From the NCBI GenBank assembly GCA_015522635.1, contig WALW01000027.1:1-64000 (forward strand): 64,000 bases of DNA, written 5' to 3'. The notes under the pieces were generated by a model that saw only the letters and a program-made list of their open reading frames with translations, had not been told where the DNA came from and did not search any database. Positions 19,126-27,360 of the stretch are shown here, one piece after another. Position 1 is the first letter of the stretch, and every line of letters starts with the position of its first letter. The translations under genes and the position numbers were made by a program. The DNA is from Candidatus Tiamatella incendiivivens (GTDB taxonomy: Archaea; Thermoproteota; Thermoprotei_A; Sulfolobales; Acidilobaceae).

Positions 19126-21138
19126 GTGTCTGGATTGGCTAAAGATACGATGTCAGTAATCGATGTAGCAGCATGGGTTAGTACTACAGGTAAAAACATT
19201 GTTGAGACATCAAGACTTGTAAATATTTACAAAATCGATAAACTGTTCTTATTTAAGCTACACACCAAAATAGCTGGTCGTGAAATCCTTGTAATAGAAC
19301 CTGGAAGGCGTATACATTTCTCCAAGAGCACCTCCACCCCTAAAGAGTTCAAGCAAGACAGCGTACTTACAGCACTTAGGAAGTATACCAGAGGAGGAAT
19401 TGTTAGGAATATTCAACAACTAAACAACGATAGAATAGTTACCCTAAACATAAAGGATCATAAGATTATTGTCGAATTAATGAAGAAAGGTATACTGGCA
19501 CTACTTGACAAAGAATCCAAAATCATAGTGGCGACTGAATATAGAAGAATGAAGGACAGAAGGATAAAGCCTAAGGAATTATACATAATGCCGCCCAACA
19601 AAAATCCGCAGATTACCTTGTTATCAACGGAAGAGCTCAAAGGTCATTTAATAAAGGGTCAAGATCTTGTAAGAGGACTTGTAAGAGGACTAGGCCTACC
19701 CGGTGAATTCGCCGAAGAAACCGTTCATCGCGTTGGACTCGATAAAAACATGAAACCGTCTGAACTAGATAGTAGTCAAATCGAATTATTACAAGCCGGA
19801 CTAAAAGAAATATATGAGGAAGCAATTCAAGGTAGGGGTTATGTGGTATATGAAAATGAAACCCCTATTCTTGCTGTTAGCTTTAAACCGACACTGTACC
19901 TGGAGCGTGACTTGAAAGTAGAGTACTATAACACACTAGATGATGCTCTTGATGTTCTATATAGCAAAAGATTGAGAGAGCCTAAAGGGTTAGAGAAGAT
20001 AATGAAGGAAGAAACTGGCAGGGTTCTAGCGAGCATTGAAAAGCACAGAAAGTTAGTCGAAGAATACACTTCTAAATCAGCTGAACTTAGGGAACAAGCA
20101 ATATTTATGTCCCAATATTATGCAGAGTTCGAAAAAATCCTTGGATACATAAAAAAGCTAAAGGAAGAAGAAGGCTGGGATGCTATAAGAAAACTTGGCT
20201 GGGTTGCTTCAGTAGATCCCTCTACTGGAAATATCATAGTATTAATTAAAGATAGAAACATTAAACTTAACATTCAAAAGAAATTGGATGACATTTTAAA
20301 TGATATGTATAAACTTGCAGGTGAGTTAGAAGGAAAAGCTAGACGGGCTCAGAAATCTCTCCAGGACTTGGAGAAAATGTTAACCGATGCAAAAAAGAGG
20401 GCTGTTAGGAGGTTTTTACGGGGTTTTTACAGGAACAGGAGGAGAGCATGGTATGAAAAGTATATTTGGAGTATAACTAGAAACGGCTTCCTAGTTATAG
20501 CCGGTAAAAATGCCGATCAAAACGAGAGTATTGTAAAGAGATACCTTGAGGATAATGATGTTTTCTTACATGCTGAAATACACGGAGCACCAGCCACTAT
20601 AATGAAAACTGGGGGAAAGGAACCAACTGAAAATGATATATGGGATGCATCAATTCTAGCTGCATCCTACAGCAGGGCATGGAAGGCTGGTGCAGGATAT
20701 GTTAATGTTTTTTGGGTAAAGGGTTCGCAGGTGTCTAAGTCTCCTCCAGCAGGAGAATACATCTCAAAAGGAGCCTTCATGATATATGGAAAGAAAAACT
20801 ATGTGCGAGGAGTCAGGCTAACTCTTGCATTTGGTTTGGAGCCTGTGGAGGACTGTTTTCTTAGGGTTTTAATAGGAAGCGAAGAGGCCGTATCAAGGAA
20901 ATCATGGTTATACGTTACTATAGTCCCAGGCGATAATCCTATGGATGAATTCCCAGAGGTTTTTAAGCGGAATACTTCCAAGCTTGTAGGTAATGATTGT
21001 TTGGTCATTGAATCCTATCCTAGCGAAGAATTAACAGAGAGATTACCAGGTAGATTTAGAAAGATAAATGCATCACTAGGGAAAAAGGAGTATAGGCCGC
21101 CTTTTCAAAATAAAGCTCTCACCGATTTGTATATGTAA
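19126..21138 (+). CDS. rqcH: NEMF/RqcH (Rqc2-family) ribosome quality-control protein
   Basis: Homologue of Rqc2/RqcH/NEMF, which binds the stalled large ribosomal subunit with peptidyl-tRNA in ribosome-associated quality control. The N-terminal NFACT-N domain starts with SVIDVAAWV (about 10-18) and carries an EPGRRIHFSK strand. A helix-hairpin-helix-like unit (LGLPGEFAEETVHRVGL, near 190-205) and a long Lys/Glu-rich coiled coil (about 300-425) follow. The NFACT-R domain has the YEKYIWSITRNGFLVIAGKNADQNE stretch (about 440-465) and DIWDASILAASYS. Length 670 aa fits archaeal members. Starts at GTG 19126, TTG 19135 (behind AGGTG) or ATG 19150 are all possible. Confidence 0.9.
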   Translation: MSGLAKDTMSVIDVAAWVSTTGKNIVETSRLVNIYKIDKLFLFKLHTKIAGREILVIEPGRRIHFSKSTSTPKEFKQDSVLTALRKYTRGGIVRNIQQLNNDRIVTLNIKDHKIIVELMKKGILALLDKESKIIVATEYRRMKDRRIKPKELYIMPPNKNPQITLLSTEELKGHLIKGQDLVRGLVRGLGLPGEFAEETVHRVGLDKNMKPSELDSSQIELLQAGLKEIYEEAIQGRGYVVYENETPILAVSFKPTLYLERDLKVEYYNTLDDALDVLYSKRLREPKGLEKIMKEETGRVLASIEKHRKLVEEYTSKSAELREQAIFMSQYYAEFEKILGYIKKLKEEEGWDAIRKLGWVASVDPSTGNIIVLIKDRNIKLNIQKKLDDILNDMYKLAGELEGKARRAQKSLQDLEKMLTDAKKRAVRRFLRGFYRNRRRAWYEKYIWSITRNGFLVIAGKNADQNESIVKRYLEDNDVFLHAEIHGAPATIMKTGGKEPTENDIWDASILAASYSRAWKAGAGYVNVFWVKGSQVSKSPPAGEYISKGAFMIYGKKNYVRGVRLTLAFGLEPVEDCFLRVLIGSEEAVSRKSWLYVTIVPGDNPMDEFPEVFKRNTSKLVGNDCLVIESYPSEELTERLPGRFRKINASLGKKEYRPPFQNKALTDLYM

Positions 21139-21187
21139 ATTTAATCTATTAGCCACACTAATATTATAACTACATGGTGAGGCAAGT

Positions 21188-21661
21188 TTGAGCTATATGG
21201 AGGAAGAACCTATAGGAGACGAGGAAATTCTACTAGTAAAAGACGTAATGAGCACTCCACCTATTACAGTTTCCCTTGATACTACTGCGAAAGAAATAGC
21301 AAGAATAATGAGTGTAAGGGGCATAGGTAGTGTTATTGTTATAGACGGGAAAGGGGAGATAGCTGGAATTATCACTGAAACTGATTTGATTAAGAGAGTA
21401 CTCGCGCCTGGACTTAAGCCTGACGAAACGAAAGCTGAAGACATAATGACTAGGAAAGTGGTAAAAACTTATGCGAGTGATAAGCTAAGCGATGCAGTTT
21501 ATAGAATGAAAGATTATGGTATTGGCCATTTACCAGTAGTAGATATAAAAACCAGAAAATTAGTTGGTTTGATATCTAAAACTGATGTGGCATTATTGTC
21601 CCCTATGTTCATGGAGCTTCTTTATATTTCAACGGGGAGAAAAATAAGGGAAGCGGGTTAA
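21188..21661 (+). CDS. CBS-domain pair protein
   Basis: A 157-aa protein made of one CBS pair (Bateman module): VKDVMSTPPITVSLDTTAKEIARIM (about 18-43) and AEDIMTRKVVKTYASDKLSDAVYRM (about 85-108), each with the usual following helix-sheet and the G-x-I/L-T/S-x-T-D-I/L ends. Such modules bind adenine nucleotides and sense energy state. TTG start is behind GGTGAGG. Another CBS protein gene follows after 59 bases. The partner that it regulates is unknown. Confidence 0.85.
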   Translation: MSYMEEEPIGDEEILLVKDVMSTPPITVSLDTTAKEIARIMSVRGIGSVIVIDGKGEIAGIITETDLIKRVLAPGLKPDETKAEDIMTRKVVKTYASDKLSDAVYRMKDYGIGHLPVVDIKTRKLVGLISKTDVALLSPMFMELLYISTGRKIREAG

Positions 21662-21720
21662 GGCTGTTTAATTTATATGCATAGTTCTTTTTACTAGATT
21701 CTATAGAGTAGGTTTTAGAG

Positions 21721-22575
21721 GTGAAGCCTTTGAATCTAGATAACATTCCAATTAAGGATTTTTCGAGGACTGCTTGTGTGCTATCCAAAGATGAATCACT
21801 GAGTGAAGCACTCAGAGCTATGAAGAAATGTAAAAGTGACAGAATCATACTTAAATCAAAAACAGAAGATATAGCTGGAATAGCAACTAAGTTTGATATA
21901 ACAATGAAACTAGCTACAGAACGAACCAGGAGGACTGAACCATCATCTTGGAGAATCTCAGGTTTTATGAGTTACCCTGTTCTTACAATAGGTCAAAATA
22001 AAAGTGTGCGCGTAGCTGTCGAGATCATGTGGAAGAACAAGTTTTCGAGTTTGCCTATACTGGATAGCGACGTGCAAATATTTGATAAATTCAGCATAGC
22101 AGAGTTATTGGTTGACAATAAAACCAATGTACTTGAAATATCAAGGACGCCGCCAATAACACTAAGATTAAGCGATAGAATCCTACATGCAAGAATGAAA
22201 ATAGCTGAAAGCAATATTAGCTTCCTACCTGCGATAGGCGATGATGGAGATTTTAGGGGAGTTATTGGAATAGATGAAATCCTCGATATTCTAACGGAAT
22301 ACTATGAAACTTCGAGAAAGACCCCCAAGCATCTTACTGAAATTTCATACCTGGTAGTAGGTGACGCAATAAAACAGAGGCCTCCTACAGTGGGAGCAGG
22401 GGATGCTGTAGGTGAAGCGGCAAGTTTAATGCTAAAAAACGGATATCGGGGAGTTGTGGTGTTAGATAACTCTGGAAAACCTGTTGGGTTAATAACAGGT
22501 CAAGAGTTAATAGGATATCTAAGGAGAATGGGGGGAAATCTTATTCCACCTAACTCTATTAACCGACGAGTTTAA
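21721..22575 (+). CDS. Protein with two CBS pairs
   Basis: A 284-aa protein with four CBS repeats. Repeats can be seen near residues 1-70, 80-140 (ISGFMSYPVLTIGQNKSVRVAVEIM), 140-200 (NVLEISRTPPITLRLSDRIL) and 215-280 (VVGDAIKQRPPTVGAGDAVG, then GLITGQELIGYL). It has no other domain. It probably binds adenosine-containing ligands. The start may be GTG 21721 or TTG 21730, since the GAGGTGA site lies over the GTG. It follows the smaller CBS gene, suggesting a duplicated sensor pair. Confidence 0.8.
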   Translation: MKPLNLDNIPIKDFSRTACVLSKDESLSEALRAMKKCKSDRIILKSKTEDIAGIATKFDITMKLATERTRRTEPSSWRISGFMSYPVLTIGQNKSVRVAVEIMWKNKFSSLPILDSDVQIFDKFSIAELLVDNKTNVLEISRTPPITLRLSDRILHARMKIAESNISFLPAIGDDGDFRGVIGIDEILDILTEYYETSRKTPKHLTEISYLVVGDAIKQRPPTVGAGDAVGEAASLMLKNGYRGVVVLDNSGKPVGLITGQELIGYLRRMGGNLIPPNSINRRV

Positions 22576-22600
22576 CTCCAAGATCATGGAGTAGGGAAAA

Positions 22601-23107
22601 TTGCCTGCATCATGTAACAAGAATGCCAAGTTTATTATAGATAGAATGCATGGAGATTTAGCCAGATGGCTTAGAATCCTAGGTTACGATACCCTGTATA
22701 GCCCGAATTTATCAGACTATAGGATAATTCAAATTGCCAGAAGAACCGGGAGGATTATTGTCACAAGGGACAGAGGCCTTGTAGCGTGGGCAAGGAGAAA
22801 AAAGCTAAAAGCTTATATTATTGCAGGAATCGAGCCCGAAGAGAAGTTAAGTGAAATAGCGAAATACACTCATATTTGCCTAGACTTTGACTGGAACAGG
22901 ACAAGGTGCCCTTTATGCAACAACATGCTAGTTAGAATACCGAAAAATGAAGTAAAAGGTAAGGTCCCCCCTAAGGTCTATGAAGAGCACGAAGAATTCT
23001 GGTATTGTAATAGGTGCAATAAAATATATTGGATTGGGTCTCACTGGAAGGATATCCTTTCACGGCTCGAAAAAGCGAAAAGCCTTACATCAAGGGGAAG
23101 CAAATAA
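22601..23107 (+). CDS. Mut7-C RNase-domain protein with zinc ribbon
   Basis: A 168-aa protein of the COG1656 family. The N-terminal two thirds is a PIN-like domain: RMHGDLARWLRILGYDTLY (near 14-33), VTRDRGLVAWARR (near 53-65), the acidic positions expected of a metal-dependent RNase fold. The C-terminus is a zinc ribbon with CPLCNN and CNRCNKIYW, followed by the HWKDI motif typical of this family. Start is TTG. It lies just upstream of the AMMECR1 gene. Substrate RNA is unknown. Confidence 0.8.
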   Translation: MPASCNKNAKFIIDRMHGDLARWLRILGYDTLYSPNLSDYRIIQIARRTGRIIVTRDRGLVAWARRKKLKAYIIAGIEPEEKLSEIAKYTHICLDFDWNRTRCPLCNNMLVRIPKNEVKGKVPPKVYEEHEEFWYCNRCNKIYWIGSHWKDILSRLEKAKSLTSRGSK

Positions 23108-23129
23108 TATTTTGGTAGGGGTGGATTGT

Positions 23130-23795
23130 ATGGAAGCTAGACCTGTAGGCCCAGAGGAGCTCTCTTTCGATGAAGGCGTGTTTCTAGTGAAACTTGCCAG
23201 AAGAACTGTGGAGAAGTACCTTGGAGTAACTAGTGAAGCCTATTCTGAACTTCCAAACGAGAAATTTGGAAGACCTGGTGCTGCTTTTGTTACAATTGAA
23301 ACCTACAACAATGAGTCTAGAAGTTTAAGAGGATGTATAGGCTACATAAAGCCAGTAAAGCCGCTATATCTCACGGTGAAAGAAGTAGCATTACAAGCAG
23401 CATTTAATGACCCTAGGTTCCCTCCTATGAGAAAGGATGAAATCAACAATATAACCTTCGAAGTATCTGTGCTAAGTGAAATGGAAAAGGCGCCCTCGGA
23501 TCGAGAGAATAGGAAGAAGTTTGTGAAGATAGGGAGAGACGGGTTACTTGTCGGTTACGGACTAATTTCCGGTTTACTTCTTCCACAGGTACCAGTTGAA
23601 TACGGTTGGAGCATTGAAGAATTCCTGTCAGAGACCTGTGTTAAGGCTGGATTGCCTTGGGATTGCTGGTTCAACCCAAGAGTAGATGTATACAGGTTTC
23701 GAGCCCGCATATGGAGAGAGGTGAAACCGAAAGGAAGAATAGAAGAGCGAGACCTTCATCAAGAGTGGCTAGAGAAAACAAGTTATCGGGCTTAA
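23130..23795 (+). CDS. AMMECR1-domain protein
   Basis: A 221-aa protein of the AMMECR1/TIGR00296 family, conserved in archaea and animals, function unknown. The motif LRGCIGY (about 69-75), with its Cys in the pocket, and the RFPPMRKDE stretch (about 98-106) are both present. The ATG at 23130 is chosen because GGGGTGG lies five bases upstream; frames extending further upstream overlap the previous gene. The gene precedes secE by about 55 bases. Confidence 0.8.
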   Translation: MEARPVGPEELSFDEGVFLVKLARRTVEKYLGVTSEAYSELPNEKFGRPGAAFVTIETYNNESRSLRGCIGYIKPVKPLYLTVKEVALQAAFNDPRFPPMRKDEINNITFEVSVLSEMEKAPSDRENRKKFVKIGRDGLLVGYGLISGLLLPQVPVEYGWSIEEFLSETCVKAGLPWDCWFNPRVDVYRFRARIWREVKPKGRIEERDLHQEWLEKTSYRA

Positions 23796-23850
23796 ATTCT
23801 TAAAGTTTATGGATACAGGTTATGTAATTCAGGCAAGGGAGGGAAATGAG

Positions 23851-24027
23851 ATGTCTTTATGGGTAAAACTAAAGGAAATGGTTGGCATGTGGAAAACGAT
23901 ATTCCTACTAGCTAAGAAGCCTGATGATGAGGAATTCAAGCTTATATCAAAGCTAACTTTCTTAGGTTTCGGCCTAGTAGGTGGTATAGCTTATATTATA
24001 CATCTAATATTCGTTATAATGTCCTAG
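23851..24027 (+). CDS. secE: Protein translocase subunit SecE (Sec61 gamma)
   Basis: A 58-aa single-pass membrane protein of the Sec channel. An amphipathic N-terminal helix (KLKEMVGMWKTIFLLAKKP) is followed by a Asp/Glu-rich turn, a hydrophobic segment (LGFGLVGGIAYIIHLIFVIM) and the C-terminus. The ATG at 23851 is seven bases after GGGAGGG and gives the normal length; longer upstream frames are not needed. It lies directly before nusG, the standard archaeal order. Confidence 0.85.
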   Translation: MSLWVKLKEMVGMWKTIFLLAKKPDDEEFKLISKLTFLGFGLVGGIAYIIHLIFVIMS

Positions 24028-24098
24028 CCCCAACCTTCGTTTCATCCAATACTATTTAAATGATGAGAAGGAACCTCAATCTTTCCAGGTGTAAGCTG

Positions 24099-24566
24099 GT
24101 GAGCGAGCAGGAGAAACCTATTAGAAGACAGTTTTACGGGATCAGTGTTACTGCTGGAAGAGAAATAGCTGTGGCTCTCATCATAAAACAAAGGGTGACA
24201 ACCATGGAATTACCCGTATACTCGATCATTGTCCCAGACAGAATAAGAGGTATGATTATCCTCGAAGTAGAAGGATTGCATGCACTATATCAAGCAACGC
24301 TAGGCGTCAAACACGTCAAGAGACGGAGGCCTGTGCTAATCAAGGAAAATGAAATTGAGCAATTCGTGGTAGTTAGACCTGTTACAGTACACCTAAAACC
24401 TGGTGACATAGTTACTATAATACGTGGACCGTTAAGAGGAGTTAAAGGCAAGGTTATTAATGTAAATGAAAAAAAAGAGGAGGTTGAGTTAAGCATATTA
24501 GAAACTGATTTCCGTATGACTACGACAGTGCCTCTAGATGATGTGAGGCCTGCCGAGGGTGAGTAA
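24099..24566 (+). CDS. nusG: Transcription elongation factor NusG/Spt5
   Basis: The protein forms the Spt5 half of the Spt4/5 processivity clamp on RNA polymerase. The N-terminal NGN domain includes [15 protein letters not shown] and the [19 protein letters not shown] stretch. The KOW domain at the C-terminus has [21 protein letters not shown]. Archaeal NusG is about 145-155 aa; the GTG at 24099, behind AGGTG, gives 155 aa and fits better than the ATG at 24060. It is followed three bases later by the L11 gene. Confidence 0.9.
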   Translation: MSEQEKPIRRQFYGISVTAGREIAVALIIKQRVTTMELPVYSIIVPDRIRGMIILEVEGLHALYQATLGVKHVKRRRPVLIKENEIEQFVVVRPVTVHLKPGDIVTIIRGPLRGVKGKVINVNEKKEEVELSILETDFRMTTTVPLDDVRPAEGE

Positions 24567-24568
24567 AC

Positions 24569-25090
24569 ATGAGTAGTGGAAGAGAGAAAGTATTAACGTT
24601 TCTTGTGGAAGGAGGAAAAGCTAGACCTGGCCCCCCGTTAGGTCCTACACTCTCCTCTGCAGGGTTAAATGTAGGAAAAGTTATCCAAGAGATAAACGAG
24701 AAAACTAAATCCTACGAAGGATTAACAGTTCCTGTGAAAATCATAGTGGATCCGTCAACAAAGAAATATAGAATAGAAGTAGGTATACCTACTACAACAG
24801 CCTTACTGCTCTTAGCTGTAGGAGCAAAGGAGCCTAGTGGTGATCCTATGCACCAGAAGATAGGTGATCTTCCTATTGAGAAGATTGTTGAAATAACATT
24901 ACAGAAGAAACCTCAGTTACTTGCAAAAACATTGAAGCGAGCAGTCGAGACTGTTCTTGGATCAGCGAGAAGCATAGGAATAACTGTTGATGGGAAAGAC
25001 GCTAAAGAGGTCAGTAAAGAGGTTGATGAAGGGAAATACGATGCGCTTCTAGCTAAATATGAAGAAGAATGGGTGGAGGAAGAGGATTAA
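24569..25090 (+). CDS. rpl11: Large-subunit ribosomal protein uL11
   Basis: Binds 23S rRNA at the stalk base. The N-terminal motif [19 protein letters not shown] (about 14-32) is the L11 signature, followed by [19 protein letters not shown] and the C-terminal [22 protein letters not shown] segment. 173 aa is the longer archaeal form with an acidic C-terminal tail. ATG start is two bases after the nusG stop. The downstream L1 gene is 78 bases away. Confidence 0.95.
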   Translation: MSSGREKVLTFLVEGGKARPGPPLGPTLSSAGLNVGKVIQEINEKTKSYEGLTVPVKIIVDPSTKKYRIEVGIPTTTALLLLAVGAKEPSGDPMHQKIGDLPIEKIVEITLQKKPQLLAKTLKRAVETVLGSARSIGITVDGKDAKEVSKEVDEGKYDALLAKYEEEWVEEED

Positions 25091-25168
25091 TAAACCCCTT
25101 TCACAGAGCTTCTAATTACTCCCTAACAATGTGGGGAGGAGGCTAATAGGCCGTTAGAGGTGTGAAAT

Positions 25169-25798
25169 ATGCCTCTGGACATGGATACGGTTAAGAAGAA
25201 AGTTGAAATAGCATTAAAACTAGGTAAAAAAAGAAACTTCCTCGAGTCGGTCGATGCCACAATAGTGCTTAAAGGAATAGACCTAAAAAGTCCTGAAGCT
25301 AGGATAAGGGAAATAGTATACCTACCTAACAAACCCAACAAAGATGTAAAAATTTGTATTGTTGCAGAAGGAGATTTAGCATTAAAGGCAAAGCAATTAG
25401 GCTTAGATGTATACAGTAGACAGGATTTGCAGGGGATAGAGAAAAAAGAAGCAAAACTGATCGCTCAGAGATGTAACTGGGTTTTAGTACAAGTACAGTT
25501 GATGGGTTTAGCAGGAAGGTTTTTGGGACCAGCCCTTGGACCTAGGGGGAAAGTCCCAACACCGTTGCCACCAAATGCCAACCTAGAGGACTATATTGAC
25601 AGATACAAAAAAGCGGCTATGGTTAGGATAAAGGGGCAACCCCAAATAAGTTTAAGGATAGGGACAGCCGATATGAATCCAGATAAACTAGCCGAGAATC
25701 TCCATGCAGTATATAATATAGTCGAACAAAAACTAGGACCTCAATCCATAGCTAAGGTAATTGTTAAAAAGACCATGGGAATACCTGTGGAGGTGTAA
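25169..25798 (+). CDS. rpl1: Large-subunit ribosomal protein uL1
   Basis: Binds 23S rRNA at the L1 stalk and in archaea can control its own operon. Motifs include AKQLGLDVYSRQDL, LGPRGKVPTPLPPNANL (about 122-138) and the IVKKTMGIPVEV C-terminus. 209 aa is normal. ATG start lies behind GAGGTG. The spacer upstream (25091-25168) has a G-rich stretch that could fold, but I cannot show an L1 target there. Confidence 0.95.
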   Translation: MPLDMDTVKKKVEIALKLGKKRNFLESVDATIVLKGIDLKSPEARIREIVYLPNKPNKDVKICIVAEGDLALKAKQLGLDVYSRQDLQGIEKKEAKLIAQRCNWVLVQVQLMGLAGRFLGPALGPRGKVPTPLPPNANLEDYIDRYKKAAMVRIKGQPQISLRIGTADMNPDKLAENLHAVYNIVEQKLGPQSIAKVIVKKTMGIPVEV

Positions 25799-25802
25799 TA
25801 GG

Positions 25803-26840
25803 ATGAGCCAGGTAGTCATTAAGAGAGGTAGACTGGAGGTTCCTGAATGGAAGAAGAAAGCTGTAGGAGAACTAGCTACTGAGATTAAGAAATATAAAGT
25901 AATTGGAGTAGGATCGCTTGAGAGGCTGCCAACTGCTCAGTTCCAGCAAATTAGGAAGAAACTTAGGAATAAAGTGCTGTTTAAGGTAGTTAAGACGAGT
26001 ATAGCGGTTAGAGCTTTAGAGAGAGCTGGAATAGATCTAGAGAAGCTGCAACATTATGTAACAGGTAGCTTGATGGTTGTACTTACTGATATGAACCCCT
26101 TCGAACTAGCTAAGACTCTTGACGAATTAAAAGTCCCGGTCCCAGCAAAGCCTGGTCAAGTGGCTGAAAGCGATATAATTGTTCCAGCAGGAGATACTGG
26201 TATAAAACCTGGACCGCAACTGAGTACCTTCAGCAAACTAAAGATACCTTACCAGATCAAAGGAGGTAGTGTTTGGATCAGTAAAGATACTGTGGTTGCA
26301 AGGAAAGGCAGTGTAATTAGCAGTGATCTAGCAGGGTTCCTCCAAAAAATGGGTATACTTCCATTTGAGGTAAGCGTAAAACTAAGAGCAGTCTATGACG
26401 GGGGAATCGTGATTCCCGGCGATAGATTAAAGCTTGATTTAGAACAGACTACAAGTGAATTGCTAAAGGCTGTTAGATCCGGATTAGAAGTCGGTAGCGA
26501 AATAGTATATCCTGCCAAGGAGGTTATCGAATTAACTCTTACCAAGGCTTATAGAAGAGCAGTCGCTATCGCCTCTGAAGCTGGATACCTGACACCGGAA
26601 ACTGCAGAACAAGTATTCAGATCAGCTATAATGAAAGCAAATGCTATCATCGCGAGTTTTAGTGAAGATATAGCTAAGGAAGTTGGTGTTGAACCTATAG
26701 CGGCGGCACCCGTAGCAGCTGCAACAGCACCAGCAAAGGAAGAGAAGAAGGAAGAGGAAAAGAAGGAAGAAAAAGAAGAGGAAGAAGAAGAACTATCCGA
26801 GGAAGACCTCGCAGCAGGCCTCGGAGCACTATTCGGATAA
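25803..26840 (+). CDS. rpl10: Large-subunit ribosomal protein uL10 (P0)
   Basis: Stalk protein that holds P1 dimers. The N-terminal rRNA-binding domain starts VIKRGRLEVPEWKKKAVGEL; the middle is the archaeal insert (PVPAKPGQVAESDIIVPAGDTG), and the C-terminal helical arm binds P1 dimers. It ends in an Ala-rich hinge and an acidic tail that ends with the LGALFG motif that contacts translation factors. The ATG at 25803 has GGAGGTG about seven bases upstream; the in-frame ATG at 25761 would run into the L1 gene. 345 aa. Confidence 0.95.
   Translation: MSQVVIKRGRLEVPEWKKKAVGELATEIKKYKVIGVGSLERLPTAQFQQIRKKLRNKVLFKVVKTSIAVRALERAGIDLEKLQHYVTGSLMVVLTDMNPFELAKTLDELKVPVPAKPGQVAESDIIVPAGDTGIKPGPQLSTFSKLKIPYQIKGGSVWISKDTVVARKGSVISSDLAGFLQKMGILPFEVSVKLRAVYDGGIVIPGDRLKLDLEQTTSELLKAVRSGLEVGSEIVYPAKEVIELTLTKAYRRAVAIASEAGYLTPETAEQVFRSAIMKANAIIASFSEDIAKEVGVEPIAAAPVAAATAPAKEEKKEEEKKEEKEEEEEELSEEDLAAGLGALFG
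26694..26840 (+). repeat. P0/P1 tail repeat, copy 1
   Basis: The 147 bases encoding the Ala-rich hinge, Lys/Glu-rich tail and final LGALFG of uL10. It matches copy 2 at 27093-27239 at 146 of 147 positions by eye, including the stop codon; the one difference changes a Lys to a Glu. Confidence 0.9.
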
Positions 26841-26912
26841 TGAATCTTTTTAACCCTCTTATACATTAAACCCAGCTTAGGATTCACTGCATGATGTGTG
26901 GAGGTGTCTGAT

Positions 26913-27239
26913 ATGGAATATATATATGCGGCTCTGGTTCTCCATTATGCAGGTAAGGAGATCACAGAGGAAAATGTGAAGAAAATACTTGAGGCTGCAG
27001 GTGTTGAAGTAGACGATGTAAGAGTGAAAGCCCTAGTAGCTGGTCTTAAGTCGATAGATATTGAAGAAGTTATAAAGAACGCTATGGCCTCTCCTATAGC
27101 GGCGGCACCCGTAGCAGCTGCAACAGCACCAGCAAAGGAAGAGAAGAAGGAAGAGGAAAAGGAGGAAGAAAAAGAAGAGGAAGAAGAAGAACTATCCGAG
27201 GAAGACCTCGCAGCAGGCCTCGGAGCACTATTCGGATAA
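26913..27239 (+). CDS. rpl12: Ribosomal protein P1 (L12e)
   Basis: Archaeal stalk protein that dimerises and binds uL10. The N-terminal helical dimer domain runs from [20 protein letters not shown] (residues 1-20) through the [19 protein letters not shown] segment. It ends in an Ala-rich hinge and the acidic tail with [17 protein letters not shown]. 108 aa is normal. The ATG at 26913 is behind GGAGGTG. This is the usual last gene of the L11-L1-L10-P1 series. Confidence 0.95.
   Translation: MEYIYAALVLHYAGKEITEENVKKILEAAGVEVDDVRVKALVAGLKSIDIEEVIKNAMASPIAAAPVAAATAPAKEEKKEEEKEEEKEEEEEELSEEDLAAGLGALFG
27093..27239 (+). repeat. P0/P1 tail repeat, copy 2
   Basis: The end of the P1 gene, 146/147 identical to the end of the uL10 gene (26694-26840). 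It begins exactly where the two proteins become alike ([10 protein letters not shown]) and ends at the stop codon. Confidence 0.9.
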
Positions 27240-27360
27240 ACTCTGCCTCTTCTGTTTTTGCAATATTCATCCTTACTCATTCAAAGAATATCTATCCATT
27301 CGTCTCTGATGTTCTATTATATTCTCAAGATGCCTCCATTAATTCACTTGGGGATGAGTT

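Noticed and set aside
24060-24100. Candidate box C/D guide RNA (AUGAUGA at 24060-24066)
   Set aside because: The C box is perfect, but no CUGA D box follows within the usual distance and the site is in the nusG leader.
25091-25168. L1 autoregulatory hairpin before rpl1
   Set aside because: The G-rich spacer can be folded, but I cannot match it to a known L1 target motif.
26549-27280. Long minus-strand frames across the uL10 and P1 ends
   Set aside because: They are Ser-rich mirror images of the Ala/Glu repeats of the real genes, with no start signal or family.
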